Shown in pieces: positions 43,639 through 52,489 of a DNA stretch of 64,000 nt. The first letter of the stretch is position 1; each line of letters starts with the position of its first letter. The stretch is from Streptomyces daqingensis. GTDB lineage: Bacteria; Actinomycetota; Actinomycetes; Streptomycetales; Streptomycetaceae. The stretch spans positions 1 through 64,000 of the forward strand of contig NZ_BMMP01000027.1 in NCBI RefSeq assembly GCF_014645895.1, given 5' to 3'. The notes beneath the pieces are model-generated. The model was not told where the DNA came from. It worked only from the letters and a program-made list of their open reading frames with translations, and did not search any database. The position numbers and the translations under genes are program-made.

Positions 43639-45228
43639 TCAGTCGGCGGGGAGGTGGACGGCGTAGGCGTCGGGCAGGTCCTGGTCCGAGGCCTTGCCCA
43701 TGCGCCCGTTGACGAAGTCGTCCTCGCTGACCCAGGTCGTGGTGCCCCACGGGTTGTAGATCTGCAGCTTGTCGCCCTCCTGGCCGATCACCATCATTCC
43801 GTGGCCGCTCCGTTCGCCGTTCGAGTACCCCTCGACGCCGATGGGGACGGGCTTGCCCTCGGCGACGGCCTTCTCGATGTCCGGCAGTACGTCGCGCCGC
43901 GCGTCGGCGCTGCGGGTCTCCTGGAAGTCGTACTCGCTGCCGGTGTGGGGGCTGATCTCCTTGTTGACGACCTCGGTCTTGCCGTCGTTGTCCATGCCCG
44001 AGGGGGTGTCGGAGAAGAAGCCCTCGTAGTTTCCGTCGCCCTCTTCGTGGACGCGCATCTGCTCGTCGCCGAGGCGTTCGCGGAAGGCGGCCGGGTCGTC
44101 CTCCTGGCCGGAGGGGCCGCCGGTCAGCTCCAGGGCGTAGACGGGGTCGACCATGGCGCGGGCGGTGACGGTGGAGGACGGCACGCAGGTGTTGCCGTCC
44201 TGCGACCACCGCTCCGTACCGAACCGCTGCTCGTCGGTGTTGCGGTTCGAGCCGTCGGCGTTGAGTCCCTCGTCGGCCTTGCTGTCGCTCGCGGTGGTGA
44301 CCGGAGTGAGGTGCTGCTGGAGCCAGGCGGGGTCCTTGCCGTGGATCTTGTCGCGGAATTCGGAGACCTCGCCCAGGCTGTACCCGGCGGCGAGGGCCTT
44401 GACGAGGTAGGCGCGTTCCTGGGGGGTCTTGGCGTCGGCGAGCATCCGCTCGTACTTCGCCTGGTCGGCGTCGCTCATCTTCTCCAGGCGACGGCCCGAG
44501 CGTTCGAGGTCGTTGGCCGAGAGCAGCTCGTTCTGCTCCTGCGGCCGGCCGTCCGTGGCGATGTCGGCGAGGACGAGACGGTCCGCCGCGGAGATCTCGT
44601 CGGTCTTCATCCGGCCCGCGCGGGCCTCCGACGCGTACTTGTTGAGCTCGCGCGCGGCGGTGCGGGCGGCGTCGTCGGCCTGCGAGGCCGCCTTGTGCAT
44701 GGCGCGTACGCCGTGCCCGGCCGCCTCCTGGGCGCGTTTGCGCTCCCGCTCCTCGGCGTCCTTCTCCACCATGTCGTCGAAGAAGCCGTCCTCGCCGCCG
44801 AGCATGGAGCGGGCCTCGCGGAGCTGGCGGCGTCCGGAGGAGTCCGCCGCCTGAGCCGCGGTGACGGCGTCGGCGAGGTCGAAGAGCGCCTTGGACGCCT
44901 TGCGGAACGCGACGTCCATCTGCTCGGCGGAACGGCCCGCGGCTCCGACCACTTCGGACGCCTTGGCGCCGGTGCTGCCCACCCAGACCGACGGCAGGCC
45001 CGACTTGGCGGACTTCTCCACGCGCTCCTGCACGTCGCGGGCGTCGTCGGCCTGCCCCTTGTACCGCTTGGCGATGCTCTCGATGGTGCTGGGCGAGCCG
45101 ACGGGCGGGGAGACCCCCAGGGCGTCGTCGATCGCTTCGATGAGGGAGTTCTTGTCGTCCGCTCCCGCTATGGACTTCACGTGTCCGGCGAGTTTCTCGC
45201 GGCGGTCCGTGGTGGATTCCTCGGCCAT
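43639..45228 (-). CDS. Candidate type VII-associated effector with papain/calpain-like protease domain
   Basis: The 529-aa protein has no Sec signal. Residues 1-300 are almost entirely helical and charged (KSLIEAIDDALG, AEQMDVAFRKASKALFDLADAVTAAQ, long Arg/Glu/Ala helices), like LXG/WXG-type export regions. Residues 335-529 contain QDGNTCVPSSTVTARAM with the only cysteine (Cys348), RSGHGMMVIG (His476) and QIYNPWGTTTW (Asn492); Cys-His-Asn with NPWG is the papain/calpain pattern. Upstream is a WXG100-like gene and downstream the chagasin-like lipoprotein, so a secreted protease toxin or cell-wall-side protease is inferred. ATG 45228 is chosen; the frame is open to 45315. Confidence 0.8.
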   Translation of the reverse strand: MAEESTTDRREKLAGHVKSIAGADDKNSLIEAIDDALGVSPPVGSPSTIESIAKRYKGQADDARDVQERVEKSAKSGLPSVWVGSTGAKASEVVGAAGRSAEQMDVAFRKASKALFDLADAVTAAQAADSSGRRQLREARSMLGGEDGFFDDMVEKDAEERERKRAQEAAGHGVRAMHKAASQADDAARTAARELNKYASEARAGRMKTDEISAADRLVLADIATDGRPQEQNELLSANDLERSGRRLEKMSDADQAKYERMLADAKTPQERAYLVKALAAGYSLGEVSEFRDKIHGKDPAWLQQHLTPVTTASDSKADEGLNADGSNRNTDEQRFGTERWSQDGNTCVPSSTVTARAMVDPVYALELTGGPSGQEDDPAAFRERLGDEQMRVHEEGDGNYEGFFSDTPSGMDNDGKTEVVNKEISPHTGSEYDFQETRSADARRDVLPDIEKAVAEGKPVPIGVEGYSNGERSGHGMMVIGQEGDKLQIYNPWGTTTWVSEDDFVNGRMGKASDQDLPDAYAVHLPAD

Positions 45229-45411
45229 GCTTCGTTGCCCCGTGACGTGTTCGGTGTGGACGGCGGTGACGCGGGCCGCGCGGCGCCGCGCGGCTGGGTG
45301 GACGTGCGGCCGCATGCCGCGTCCGCGTGCTGTGCGCTGCTGCGGTGCCGGACTGCGGTACCGGGCTGTCGCTGCCCGACTGGTGTGCCGCGGCTCGTCG
45401 GGCGGCCGCGG

Positions 45412-45846
45412 TCAGCCGAAGTCGGCCAGGCCCGGCGGCGGTTCGCCCGGCGTGGGGCCGGTGGTGATCCCGGGGTGGTAGGCCGCCGGTGCCGGCATGG
45501 TGGTCACTCCGCCTGCCGCGGGGGCGGGCGCCGCAGGTGTGCCTCCGTCCGCCGCGGAGCGCAGGCCCAGGACGGCTGCGTCGTCGGCGCCCCTGTAGTT
45601 CTGCTTGGAGACGCGGACCTTGCCCGCGAGTTCGTGCAGTGCGGCTTCGAGGGTGCGGGCCTCGGCCTGCCAGGCGTCCGCGAAGTCGTCGTACGCCGGG
45701 CCCGAGTCGGATCCGCCGAGGGCGTCGGGCGTGTAGCACATCTGGTCCTCGACGGCCTTGCGGATGCGGCCGACGTCGTCGCCCGCGCGGTCGAGCTTCC
45801 CGGCCTCCGCCGACATGCCGCTCTCGCGCACCTCGTACCCGGACAT
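45412..45846 (-). CDS. WXG100/ESX-like small helical protein
   Basis: The 144-aa product begins MSGYEVRESGMSAEAGKLDRAGDDVGRIRKAVEDQ, followed by a second helix DFADAWQAEARTLEAALHELAGKVRVSKQNYRGAD. This is a helical hairpin of the ESX/WXG100 type with the usual AxxYRxAD end. Here the turn carries a Gly/Ser-rich loop and DAW in place of a strict WxG. The C-terminal 45 residues are Ala/Pro/Gly-rich. It has no signal peptide. It precedes the effector gene by 183 bp on the same strand and could be its co-secreted partner or chaperone. Confidence 0.75.
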   Translation of the reverse strand: MSGYEVRESGMSAEAGKLDRAGDDVGRIRKAVEDQMCYTPDALGGSDSGPAYDDFADAWQAEARTLEAALHELAGKVRVSKQNYRGADDAAVLGLRSAADGGTPAAPAPAAGGVTTMPAPAAYHPGITTGPTPGEPPPGLADFG

Positions 45847-46304
45847 CGTCCGCCCCCCTTGCCCCCGGCCGGGTGCGGGTGACGCCCGGCTCCTCGGGCG
45901 GGGAGTCTACTCGCACGCGGTGCGGAGTCCGAGGTCAGGGCCCTGCAACTCTGTCCCGCAACTCCTTTGCGGCGCCCGGGTGTTGCCTTTGTGTGGACTC
46001 CTCGGGGGCGGGCAGGCGGAGGGTGCGGGATCAGGCCGGCGGAGCCGGATGCGGATTCCGTACGTCCAACCGCTCGCAGCCGCACCGCAGTTCGTCCACA
46101 GAGTGAGACGGCGGAAACTTTCAGTGGTCGCACCACGGAAGGTACTGCCCGGTATCGCGCGGGTGTTCACGATTCGCTCCCTGAAAATCCTTCACCTGAG
46201 CAAGAAAGTGACACTTGTTGCACGAACGGGGTTGTCGCGTACATGGCTGGCTGCTTCTACTGGCGGACGCACGGAATTCGTCTTCATCCGTGGAAGGAAT
46301 CCCG
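45847..46304. other. 458-bp divergent intergenic region
   Basis: This separates the ESX-like cassette (minus) from the M23 peptidase gene (plus). Its right half (46100-46260) is the AT-richest part of the neighbourhood and likely holds the peptidase promoter and a long leader. No riboswitch motif that I know was recognised. Confidence 0.5.
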
Positions 46305-46829
46305 ATGTCCCGTCTCCCCCACAGCAGACGCGTCAAGCGCGGTCTGATCGCGCTCGCAGCCGTCGCCGGCTGCGCGCTGACCACCCTGGTCGCCGTCCCC
46401 GCGAGCGCGGCCGCGACCGGCGGCGAGAAGGCCGCGGATCCGGCGTCGTGCCCCGTCGCCGCCGAGATCAGCCAGGGGTACCACGACGGTCACGACGGCG
46501 TCGACCTCGCTGCGCCCCTCGGTACGCCGATGTACGCGGCGGGCCCCGGGACCGTCACCGAGTCGGGTCCCGCCAGCGGCTACGGCCAGTGGATCCGCAT
46601 CAAGCACTCCGACGGCGCCGTCACCGAGTACGGGCACATGAGTGAGCGCTTCGTGAACGTCGGCGACACCGTCACGGGCGGGCAGCACATCGCCAACGTC
46701 GGCAACGAAGGCCAGTCGACCGGCCCGCACCTCCACTTCGAGGTCCACCGCGACGGCGGCATGGGCTTCGGCGACGACCCGCTGGTCTACATGTCGGAGC
46801 GCGGCGTCAACCTGCCCTGCACGCCCTGA
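46305..46829 (+). CDS. Secreted M23 (LytM-type) peptidase
   Basis: The 174-aa product has a Sec signal (RGLIALAAVAGCALTTLVAVPASA) and a compact M23 domain. Zinc ligands are in HDGHDGVDLAAP (His, Asp) and GPHLHFEVH (His of HxH), with YGHM carrying the second catalytic His. It cleaves peptide cross-links in peptidoglycan outside the cell. GGAAGGA precedes ATG 46305. Two extra cysteines (PASCPVA, NLPCTP) probably form a disulfide linking N- and C-termini. It is followed by a strong terminator. Confidence 0.92.
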   Translation: MSRLPHSRRVKRGLIALAAVAGCALTTLVAVPASAAATGGEKAADPASCPVAAEISQGYHDGHDGVDLAAPLGTPMYAAGPGTVTESGPASGYGQWIRIKHSDGAVTEYGHMSERFVNVGDTVTGGQHIANVGNEGQSTGPHLHFEVHRDGGMGFGDDPLVYMSERGVNLPCTP

Positions 46830-47161
46830 CCGGCTGACCGTACGGGGCCCCCGCGGTCCTCGGCGCCCGGTTCCGCTCCCGGGCGCTCCTCGCGGGGGAA
46901 GGGACGTGGAGCCGCCGCCTCCCGGGCGGCTCCACGTCCCGGAACCTCCGGCCCGACGGTGCCTCACGGGGCACCGCGAGCCAGTCCGCACTACCCCGCA
47001 CCAAGCACGGCCCCGGCGGAGCCCCACCCGCCGGATCGCCGCCGTCCGGGGCGTACCACCCCGCACGACCCTGGCACCGGCCGAGATCCGGTGCGCCGGC
47101 CGGTGCCAGGCGCTCGATCCCCCCACTACGTGCCGGACATGCAGAGAGGCAGCCAGACCCG
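46830..47161. other. 332-bp intergenic region with terminator
   Basis: The first half contains the hairpin at 46901-46940. The second half must hold the amidase promoter; no clear hexamers were picked. No gene is supported. Confidence 0.5.
46901..46940 (+). terminator. Perfect 16-bp-stem terminator
   Basis: GGGACGTGGAGCCGCC and GGCGGCTCCACGTCCC flank an 8-nt loop, 72 bp after the M23 peptidase stop codon. Confidence 0.85.
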
Positions 47162-48244
47162 ATGAACTCACGCAAGAGACTCCTCGCCGTCACCGTCGGC
47201 GGCGCGCTCGCCGCCACGATGGCCGTCGTCGGCCAGAGCGCCACCGCCGCGCCCGCCGACGGCGAGCCGAGCATGGGCAAGGCCTTCAGCGACGCGGCCA
47301 AGGAGTTCGACGTGCCGCGCGACCTCCTCGTGTCGGTCGGCTACGCGGAGACCCACCTGGACGGGCACAAGGGCGAGCCCAGCCAGGACAACGGCTTCGG
47401 CGTCATGCACCTCGTCGACAACCCCGAGCGCCAGACGCTCGACCAGGCCGCGAAGCTCACCGACGAGTCGGTCGCGGACCTGAAGAAGAACGACGCCGCC
47501 AACATCCGCGGCGGTGCCGCCGTCCTGCGCGCCTTCGCCGACAAGGCCGGGCTCAAGGCGGCCGACCGCGAGCGCATCGAGGCCTGGTACCCGGCGGTCG
47601 CCGCCTACGGCGGTGCCGACAGCGCCTCCCTCAAGCGCCTCTACGCGGACGCCGCGTACGACTTCGTGAAGAAGGGCCTCCCCGCGAAGGCGAAGGTCGA
47701 GATGTCCGGGCAGAAGGTCGCGCCCGAGCGCGGCAAGCTCGCCGACGCGAAGGCCCCCGGCGTCGGCACCAAGAGCGAGGACTACCCGCCGGCCATCTGG
47801 AACCCCGCCAACGCGGCCAACTACAACACCGGCCGTGACGCGGCGATCTCCCAGGTCGTCGTCCACGTCACCCAGGGCGCCTACGCGGGCACCATCAGCT
47901 GGTTCCAGAACCCCGAGGCCCAGGTCAGCGCCCACTACGTGGTGCGTTCGTCCGACGGCGAGATCACGCAGATGGTGCGCGACGCCGACACGGCGTGGCA
48001 CGCGCGGGGCGGCAACGCCTCCGCCATCGGCATCGAGCACGAGGGCTTCGTCGACGACCCGTCGTGGTTCACCGACGCCATGTACCGCGCGTCGGGCGCC
48101 CTGACGAAGCACCTGTGCGACAAGCACGGCATCCCGAAGGACCGGGCCCACGTCGTCGGGCACAACGAGGTCCCCGGCAACGACCACACCGACCCGGGTC
48201 CGAACTGGAACTGGGACACGTACATGGGGTACGTCAACGGCTGA
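47162..48244 (+). CDS. Secreted N-acetylmuramoyl-L-alanine amidase with lysozyme-like N-domain
   Basis: The 360-aa product has a Sec signal (LLAVTVGGALAATMAVVGQSATAA). Residues about 35-170 resemble a lytic transglycosylase/SLT fold: RDLLVSVGYAETHLDG with a candidate catalytic Glu, then GFGVMHLVDN. Residues about 200-355 form an amidase_2 domain: QVVVHVTQGAYAGTISWFQN (first Zn His), SAHYVVRSSDGEITQMV, IGIEHEGF, and VVGHNEVPGNDHTDPGPNW (further Zn ligands). It would cut the amide between muramic acid and the stem peptide; the N-domain could add glycan cleavage or only binding. Confidence 0.92.
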   Translation: MNSRKRLLAVTVGGALAATMAVVGQSATAAPADGEPSMGKAFSDAAKEFDVPRDLLVSVGYAETHLDGHKGEPSQDNGFGVMHLVDNPERQTLDQAAKLTDESVADLKKNDAANIRGGAAVLRAFADKAGLKAADRERIEAWYPAVAAYGGADSASLKRLYADAAYDFVKKGLPAKAKVEMSGQKVAPERGKLADAKAPGVGTKSEDYPPAIWNPANAANYNTGRDAAISQVVVHVTQGAYAGTISWFQNPEAQVSAHYVVRSSDGEITQMVRDADTAWHARGGNASAIGIEHEGFVDDPSWFTDAMYRASGALTKHLCDKHGIPKDRAHVVGHNEVPGNDHTDPGPNWNWDTYMGYVNG

Positions 48245-48296
48245 CGCAGACGGGGTGATGCCGAAGAACGGAGTCACAGACGAACGGGAGTGAGAA

Positions 48297-48334
48297 CACG
48301 GTGGCCCGGTCCTGGAGCGGACCGGGCCACCGTG
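48297..48334. terminator. Perfect 16-bp-stem terminator between convergent genes
   Basis: CACGGTGGCCCGGTCC and GGACCGGGCCACCGTG flank a 6-nt loop. It ends the amidase gene and the oppositely directed yceI unit. Confidence 0.9.
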
Positions 48335-48407
48335 CGTTCGTTCCGGGGGAGTTCCGCCCGCCCCGGCGCCGCGCACACGGCGCCGGCGCCCGGGCGGGGA
48401 GCGGTGC

Positions 48408-49238
48408 TCACCCCAGGTCGGGCAGGTCCTCGCCCTGCACGGCCTGGACGTCCAGCTCGATCCTGAGCGTGGTGCCGATGGCGGCGATGCCCGCGGCGAG
48501 GATCTGGTTGTAGTTCATCGCGAAGTCCTCGCGCTGGAGTTCGGCCGTCGCGCGGAAAGCGGCACGGATGCCGCCCCACGGGTCGGGCCCGTATCCCAGG
48601 TACGTCAGGTCCAGAGCCACGTCCCGTACGACCCCGTGCATGGCCAGCCAGCCCTGCACCGTCCACCGGTCGGTGCCGGAGGGCTCGACGGCGTGGCTGC
48701 GGTACGTGAGCTGGGGGTGCTTCTCGACGTTCAGGAAGTCCTCGGAACGCAGGTGTGCGTCGCGTATGCGGTTGCCCGTCTCGATGCTGTCGCCCTCGAT
48801 GACGGCCTCGACGTAGGACTTCTCCGGGTCCTCGTCGATCTCGACCCGTCCGCTGAACTTCGTGAACCTGCCGTGGACGCTGGAGATGCCCAGGTGCTGC
48901 GCGGTCGCTCCGATCGTGGAGTGCACGGGGTCGATCGTCCACGGGCCGGGCGGCGGCAGTTCGGTGCCGCCCTGCCGTACCAGCGTCAGCGTCCCCAGCT
49001 CGGCCCGTCCCGACGCGGTGACCAGGGCGGTGGCGGCGGCCGGCGCGTAGCCGAGCGCGGTCGCGATCACCGTGTAGGGGCCCGGGGGGAGCGGTTCTTC
49101 GCTCTGGGCGACGCCGTCCGTGTCCGCTTCCGCGCGGAGCACCTGCACACCTGTCATGTCGGTCACGGTCAGCACGGCGTGCTGCACCGGCCACCCCTCG
49201 CGGGTCTGGATCTGCGCCCGTACGCCTGCGCCTGCCAT
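48408..49238 (-). CDS. YceI-family protein with N-terminal carboxypeptidase-regulatory-like domain
   Basis: The 276-aa product has an N-terminal beta-sandwich (residues 1-85: VRAQIQTREGWPVQHAVLTVTD ... LPPGPYTVIATALGYAP) like the prealbumin-type regulatory domain of carboxypeptidases. A YceI lipocalin-like barrel follows: WTIDPVHSTIGATAQHLGISSVHGRFTKFSGRVEID, then HLRSEDFLNVEKHPQLTYRS and MHGVVRDVALDL. YceI proteins bind polyisoprenoids or similar amphiphiles. No signal peptide is present. It lies 193 bp after the MFS gene, whose tail carries three copies of the same beta-domain, so the two probably work together. Confidence 0.88.
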   Translation of the reverse strand: MAGAGVRAQIQTREGWPVQHAVLTVTDMTGVQVLRAEADTDGVAQSEEPLPPGPYTVIATALGYAPAAATALVTASGRAELGTLTLVRQGGTELPPPGPWTIDPVHSTIGATAQHLGISSVHGRFTKFSGRVEIDEDPEKSYVEAVIEGDSIETGNRIRDAHLRSEDFLNVEKHPQLTYRSHAVEPSGTDRWTVQGWLAMHGVVRDVALDLTYLGYGPDPWGGIRAAFRATAELQREDFAMNYNQILAAGIAAIGTTLRIELDVQAVQGEDLPDLG

Positions 49239-49431
49239 CTTCCGATTCGCTCCTTCTCGCTCAGGCCCGGTCTTGCGGCCCATGACAGGCCCCCGGCACC
49301 GGGGACGGCACGCCGTCCCCCGCCCGCCGCCCAGTCTTCCTGCTGCCCGTGGGTAACGGGAGGTGCGGTGCCGGGCTTCTTCGTGCAGGTCGCCGCGTGA
49401 TCCGCGTTCGCCGCGCGGCGGCCCGCATGCG

Positions 49432-51963
49432 TCATTCGTCGGGGTGGTGCAGCTCGATGTCGTAGTCGTCGGCACCCTGGCCGTGGACGTTCAGAGCGGT
49501 CGCCACCGGCGGGTAGCCGCTGGCGATGACCGAGTAGTCCCCGGCGTCCAGGTCGGTGAAGCCGTACGCGCCGTCCTCCGCCGTCGTGGCGGTGGCGACG
49601 ACGTTGCCCGCCGCGTCGATGAGCGTGACCCGCGCGTCGGGCAACGGGCGCCGGTCGCTCCCGGCCCTGATGACGCCCTGCACGCGGGCGCCGGCGGCCA
49701 GTTCGAGGTCGATCCTGGTCACGCCCTGGGTCTCGACCTCGACGGGGCGCGCGATCGGCCGGTAGCCGGGCGCGTTGACGGCGATCGTGAAGGTTCCCGG
49801 CACGAGTTCGTCGAAGTTGAACTCGCCCCGCTCGCCCGTACGTCCGGTCGCCAGCACCTCGCCCCTGGCGTCGGTGACGACCACCATCGCGTTCCGCACG
49901 GGCTGCCCGTCGCCGGTGCTGCGGACGCGTCCGGCGAGCCCGCTGGTCGACGCCAGCAGGATGTCGTGCCGCAGGGGCTCCTCGCCCACGGTCACCGTCG
50001 ACGCCTGCGGAGTGTGGCCCTCGGCGGCCGCGATCAGCACGTAGCTGCCGGGACCGGGGGTGTCCACCCCGTACCTGCCGTCCATCCGCGCCACGGCCCG
50101 CCCGAGCTGACTGCCGCTCAGCGAGATCAGCGTCACGGCGGCCCTGGAGACGCCGGAACCGTCCACGTTGCGGATGGTGCCGCGGACCGAGTGCTGCGAG
50201 TTGCCCGACAGCTCGCTCTCCGGGGCCTCCTGAGCGGACGGCGGAGCCTGCAGGTCCTGGGCCCGCTGGACGCCCGCCTGCTGCAGGGCGTGATGCGCGG
50301 CGGTGTCGGTGGCGGACGGTCCTGCCGGTTCGGACAGGACGCCGTCGGCGCCCTGCTGCTCCAGGCCGGAGGTCGTCTTCAGCGGCACCTCCTTGATGAG
50401 CAGCACCAGGAAGAGGCTCACCAGCGCGACGGGCGCGGCGTAGAGGTAGATGTCGCCGATGGCGTGGCCGTAGGCGCTCTCGATCACCTCACGTATCGGA
50501 CGGGGGAGTTCGGCGAGGTCGGGGATCTCGCTGCCGGCGCCGCCGGTGGGCCCGCCGTGCTCGATGCCGAGCTTGTCCAGGCCCTCGTTCACGTGGTCCG
50601 TGATGCGGTGGGACAGCACCGCGCCCAGCACGGAGACGCCCACCGCACCGCCGAGCGAGCGGAAGAAGTTGACCGCCGAGCTGGCGGCGCCGAGGTCCGC
50701 CGTGTCCACCTGGTTCTGGGTGGCGAGGACCAGGTTCTGCATCATCATGCCGACGCCGATGCCGAGCATGCCCATGAAGCAGGCCATGTGCCAGTAGACG
50801 GTGTCGTGCCGCAGGGTGCCCAGCAGCCCGAGGCCCGCGGTCAGCAGCACGCCGCCGGAGCAGAGCCACAGCTTCCACTTGCCGGTGCGGGTGATGACCT
50901 GCCCGGAGACGGTCGTCGAGAGGAACATGCCGACGATCATGGGGATCGTCATGACACCGGCCATCGTCGGCGACTCGCCACGTGCGAGCTGGAAGTACTG
51001 GCTGAGGAAGACCGTCGCGCCGAACATCGAGATGCCGACGAACATCGAGGCCGCCGAGCTCAGCGCGATCGTCCGGTTCTTCAGCAGCCGCAGCGGGATG
51101 ATCGGCTCGGAGGCCTTCGCCTCGACGAGCAGGAACAGCAGCGCCAGTGCGACGGAGCCGCCGACCATGCTGTAGCTCTGCCACGACAGCCAGTCGTACT
51201 TGTCGCCGGCGAAGGTCACCCATATCAGCAGCAGCGAGGCGGCGGCCGCGACGAAGAAGGCACCGAGCCAGTCGATCTTCACCTGGCGCTTGACCGTGGG
51301 CAGCCGCAGCGTGGCCTGGAGCACCACCAGCGCGATCACGGCGAAGGGTATGCCGACGTAGAAGCACCAGCGCCAGCCGAGCCAGCTCGTGTCCGTGATG
51401 ACGCCGCCGAGCAGCGGGCCGCTGACCATCGCGACGGCGAAGGTCGCACCGATGTAGCCGGTGTAGCGGCCGCGTTCCCGCGGCGAGATCATCGCGGCGA
51501 TCACGGTCTGCACGAGAGCCGTGATGCCGCCCATGCCTATGCCCTGTACGGCGCGCGCGGCGATCAGCAGATTGGTGTCCTGCGAGAAGCCGGCGGTGGC
51601 GGAGGCCAGTACGAAGATGACGATGGCGGTCTGCAGCAGGGCCTTCTTGCTGAACAGGTCCGCGAGCTTGCCCCACAGAGGCGTCGTCGCGGTCATCGTC
51701 AGCAGGGACGCCGTCACCACCCAGGTGTAGGCGCTCTGTCCGCCGCCCAGCTCCGCGACGATCTTCGGCAGGGCGTTGGCGACGATCGTCGACGACAGGA
51801 TGGCGACGAACATGCCGAGCAGCAGCCCGGACAGCGCCTCCATGATCTGCCGGTGCGTCATGGGTGCGGCACCACCGGAGGCGTGCGCGGGCGCCGGCGA
51901 CGCGTGACCGGCTCCGCCTCCGGCGCCGGCTCCGTGCACACCGGAAGGTGTGGTCGTGGCCAT
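49432..51963 (-). CDS. DHA2-type MFS exporter fused to three carboxypeptidase-regulatory-like domains
   Basis: The 843-aa protein has a 14-helix MFS core (about 38-530; motifs PLWGKLADLFSKK, RAVQGIGMGG and the antiporter motif SGPLLGGVI), placing it with EmrB/QacA drug:proton antiporters. After a Glu/Gln/Ser linker, residues about 592-843 are three ~84-residue beta-sandwich repeats (VRGTIRNVDGSGVSRAAVTLIS; LAGRVRSTGDGQPVRNAMVVVTD; VQGVIRAGSDRRPLPDARVTLID). With an even helix number this tail should be cytoplasmic. Typical DHA2 proteins are about 500 aa, so the tail is extra. ATG 51963 has AAGGA upstream; it is 37 bp from the marR stop. Confidence 0.92.
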   Translation of the reverse strand: MATTTPSGVHGAGAGGGAGHASPAPAHASGGAAPMTHRQIMEALSGLLLGMFVAILSSTIVANALPKIVAELGGGQSAYTWVVTASLLTMTATTPLWGKLADLFSKKALLQTAIVIFVLASATAGFSQDTNLLIAARAVQGIGMGGITALVQTVIAAMISPRERGRYTGYIGATFAVAMVSGPLLGGVITDTSWLGWRWCFYVGIPFAVIALVVLQATLRLPTVKRQVKIDWLGAFFVAAAASLLLIWVTFAGDKYDWLSWQSYSMVGGSVALALLFLLVEAKASEPIIPLRLLKNRTIALSSAASMFVGISMFGATVFLSQYFQLARGESPTMAGVMTIPMIVGMFLSTTVSGQVITRTGKWKLWLCSGGVLLTAGLGLLGTLRHDTVYWHMACFMGMLGIGVGMMMQNLVLATQNQVDTADLGAASSAVNFFRSLGGAVGVSVLGAVLSHRITDHVNEGLDKLGIEHGGPTGGAGSEIPDLAELPRPIREVIESAYGHAIGDIYLYAAPVALVSLFLVLLIKEVPLKTTSGLEQQGADGVLSEPAGPSATDTAAHHALQQAGVQRAQDLQAPPSAQEAPESELSGNSQHSVRGTIRNVDGSGVSRAAVTLISLSGSQLGRAVARMDGRYGVDTPGPGSYVLIAAAEGHTPQASTVTVGEEPLRHDILLASTSGLAGRVRSTGDGQPVRNAMVVVTDARGEVLATGRTGERGEFNFDELVPGTFTIAVNAPGYRPIARPVEVETQGVTRIDLELAAGARVQGVIRAGSDRRPLPDARVTLIDAAGNVVATATTAEDGAYGFTDLDAGDYSVIASGYPPVATALNVHGQGADDYDIELHHPDE

Positions 51964-52000
51964 TCGTTTCCTTACTTCGTGCTCGGTGCGGTGCGGTGGT

Positions 52001-52471
52001 CTATGGAGTGTCCTCGGGGGCGGGGCGCGATGCACGGCTGTCGCCGAAGCTTTGGCGAAGACGCTCAAGCATTCCGTTGAGTCCCGCGATCTCCTCGTCG
52101 GTCCAGTCGGAGAGGAAGGTCTCCAGCGTCTCCGTGGTGGCCTCGGCCAGGACGTCCAGCTGCCGGCGGCCCGGTCCGGTGAGGCGCAGCAGGCGCGATC
52201 TGCCGTCCAGGGGGTCGGGGTGGCGTTCGACCCAGCCCCGTTCCTCGATGTGTGAGACGTGGCGGCTTGTCACCGACATGTCGACGGCCATGAGTTCGGA
52301 AAGGCGGCCTATCCGCATCTCTCCGTACTTATGGAGAAGGGTCAGGGCCGCAGCGGAGGCCGGCGGGCAGTCCGGCGGCAATCCTCGCGCCATCTCTCGC
52401 CTCACGGCGCCTATGCCGCTAAGGTGCCGGGCCAGTTCCTCGTAGCTACTGCGTGCAGCTCGCGCAGCCAT
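52001..52471 (-). CDS. MarR-family transcriptional regulator
   Basis: The 156-aa product has the MarR fold: PPASAAALTLLHKYGEMRIGRLSELMAVDMSVTSRHVSHIEERGWVERHPDPLDGRSRLLRLTGPG, with recognition helix SVTSRHVSHIE and the DxRxxxxxLT wing. Terminal helices dimerise. AAGGAGGGGGTGAG precedes the ATG. It is the first gene of the operon containing the MFS exporter and YceI, and two matching inverted repeats lie just upstream, so autorepression relieved by the exported compound is likely. Confidence 0.92.
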   Translation of the reverse strand: MAARAARSSYEELARHLSGIGAVRREMARGLPPDCPPASAAALTLLHKYGEMRIGRLSELMAVDMSVTSRHVSHIEERGWVERHPDPLDGRSRLLRLTGPGRRQLDVLAEATTETLETFLSDWTDEEIAGLNGMLERLRQSFGDSRASRPAPEDTP

Positions 52472-52489
52472 CTCACCCCCTCCTTATTG

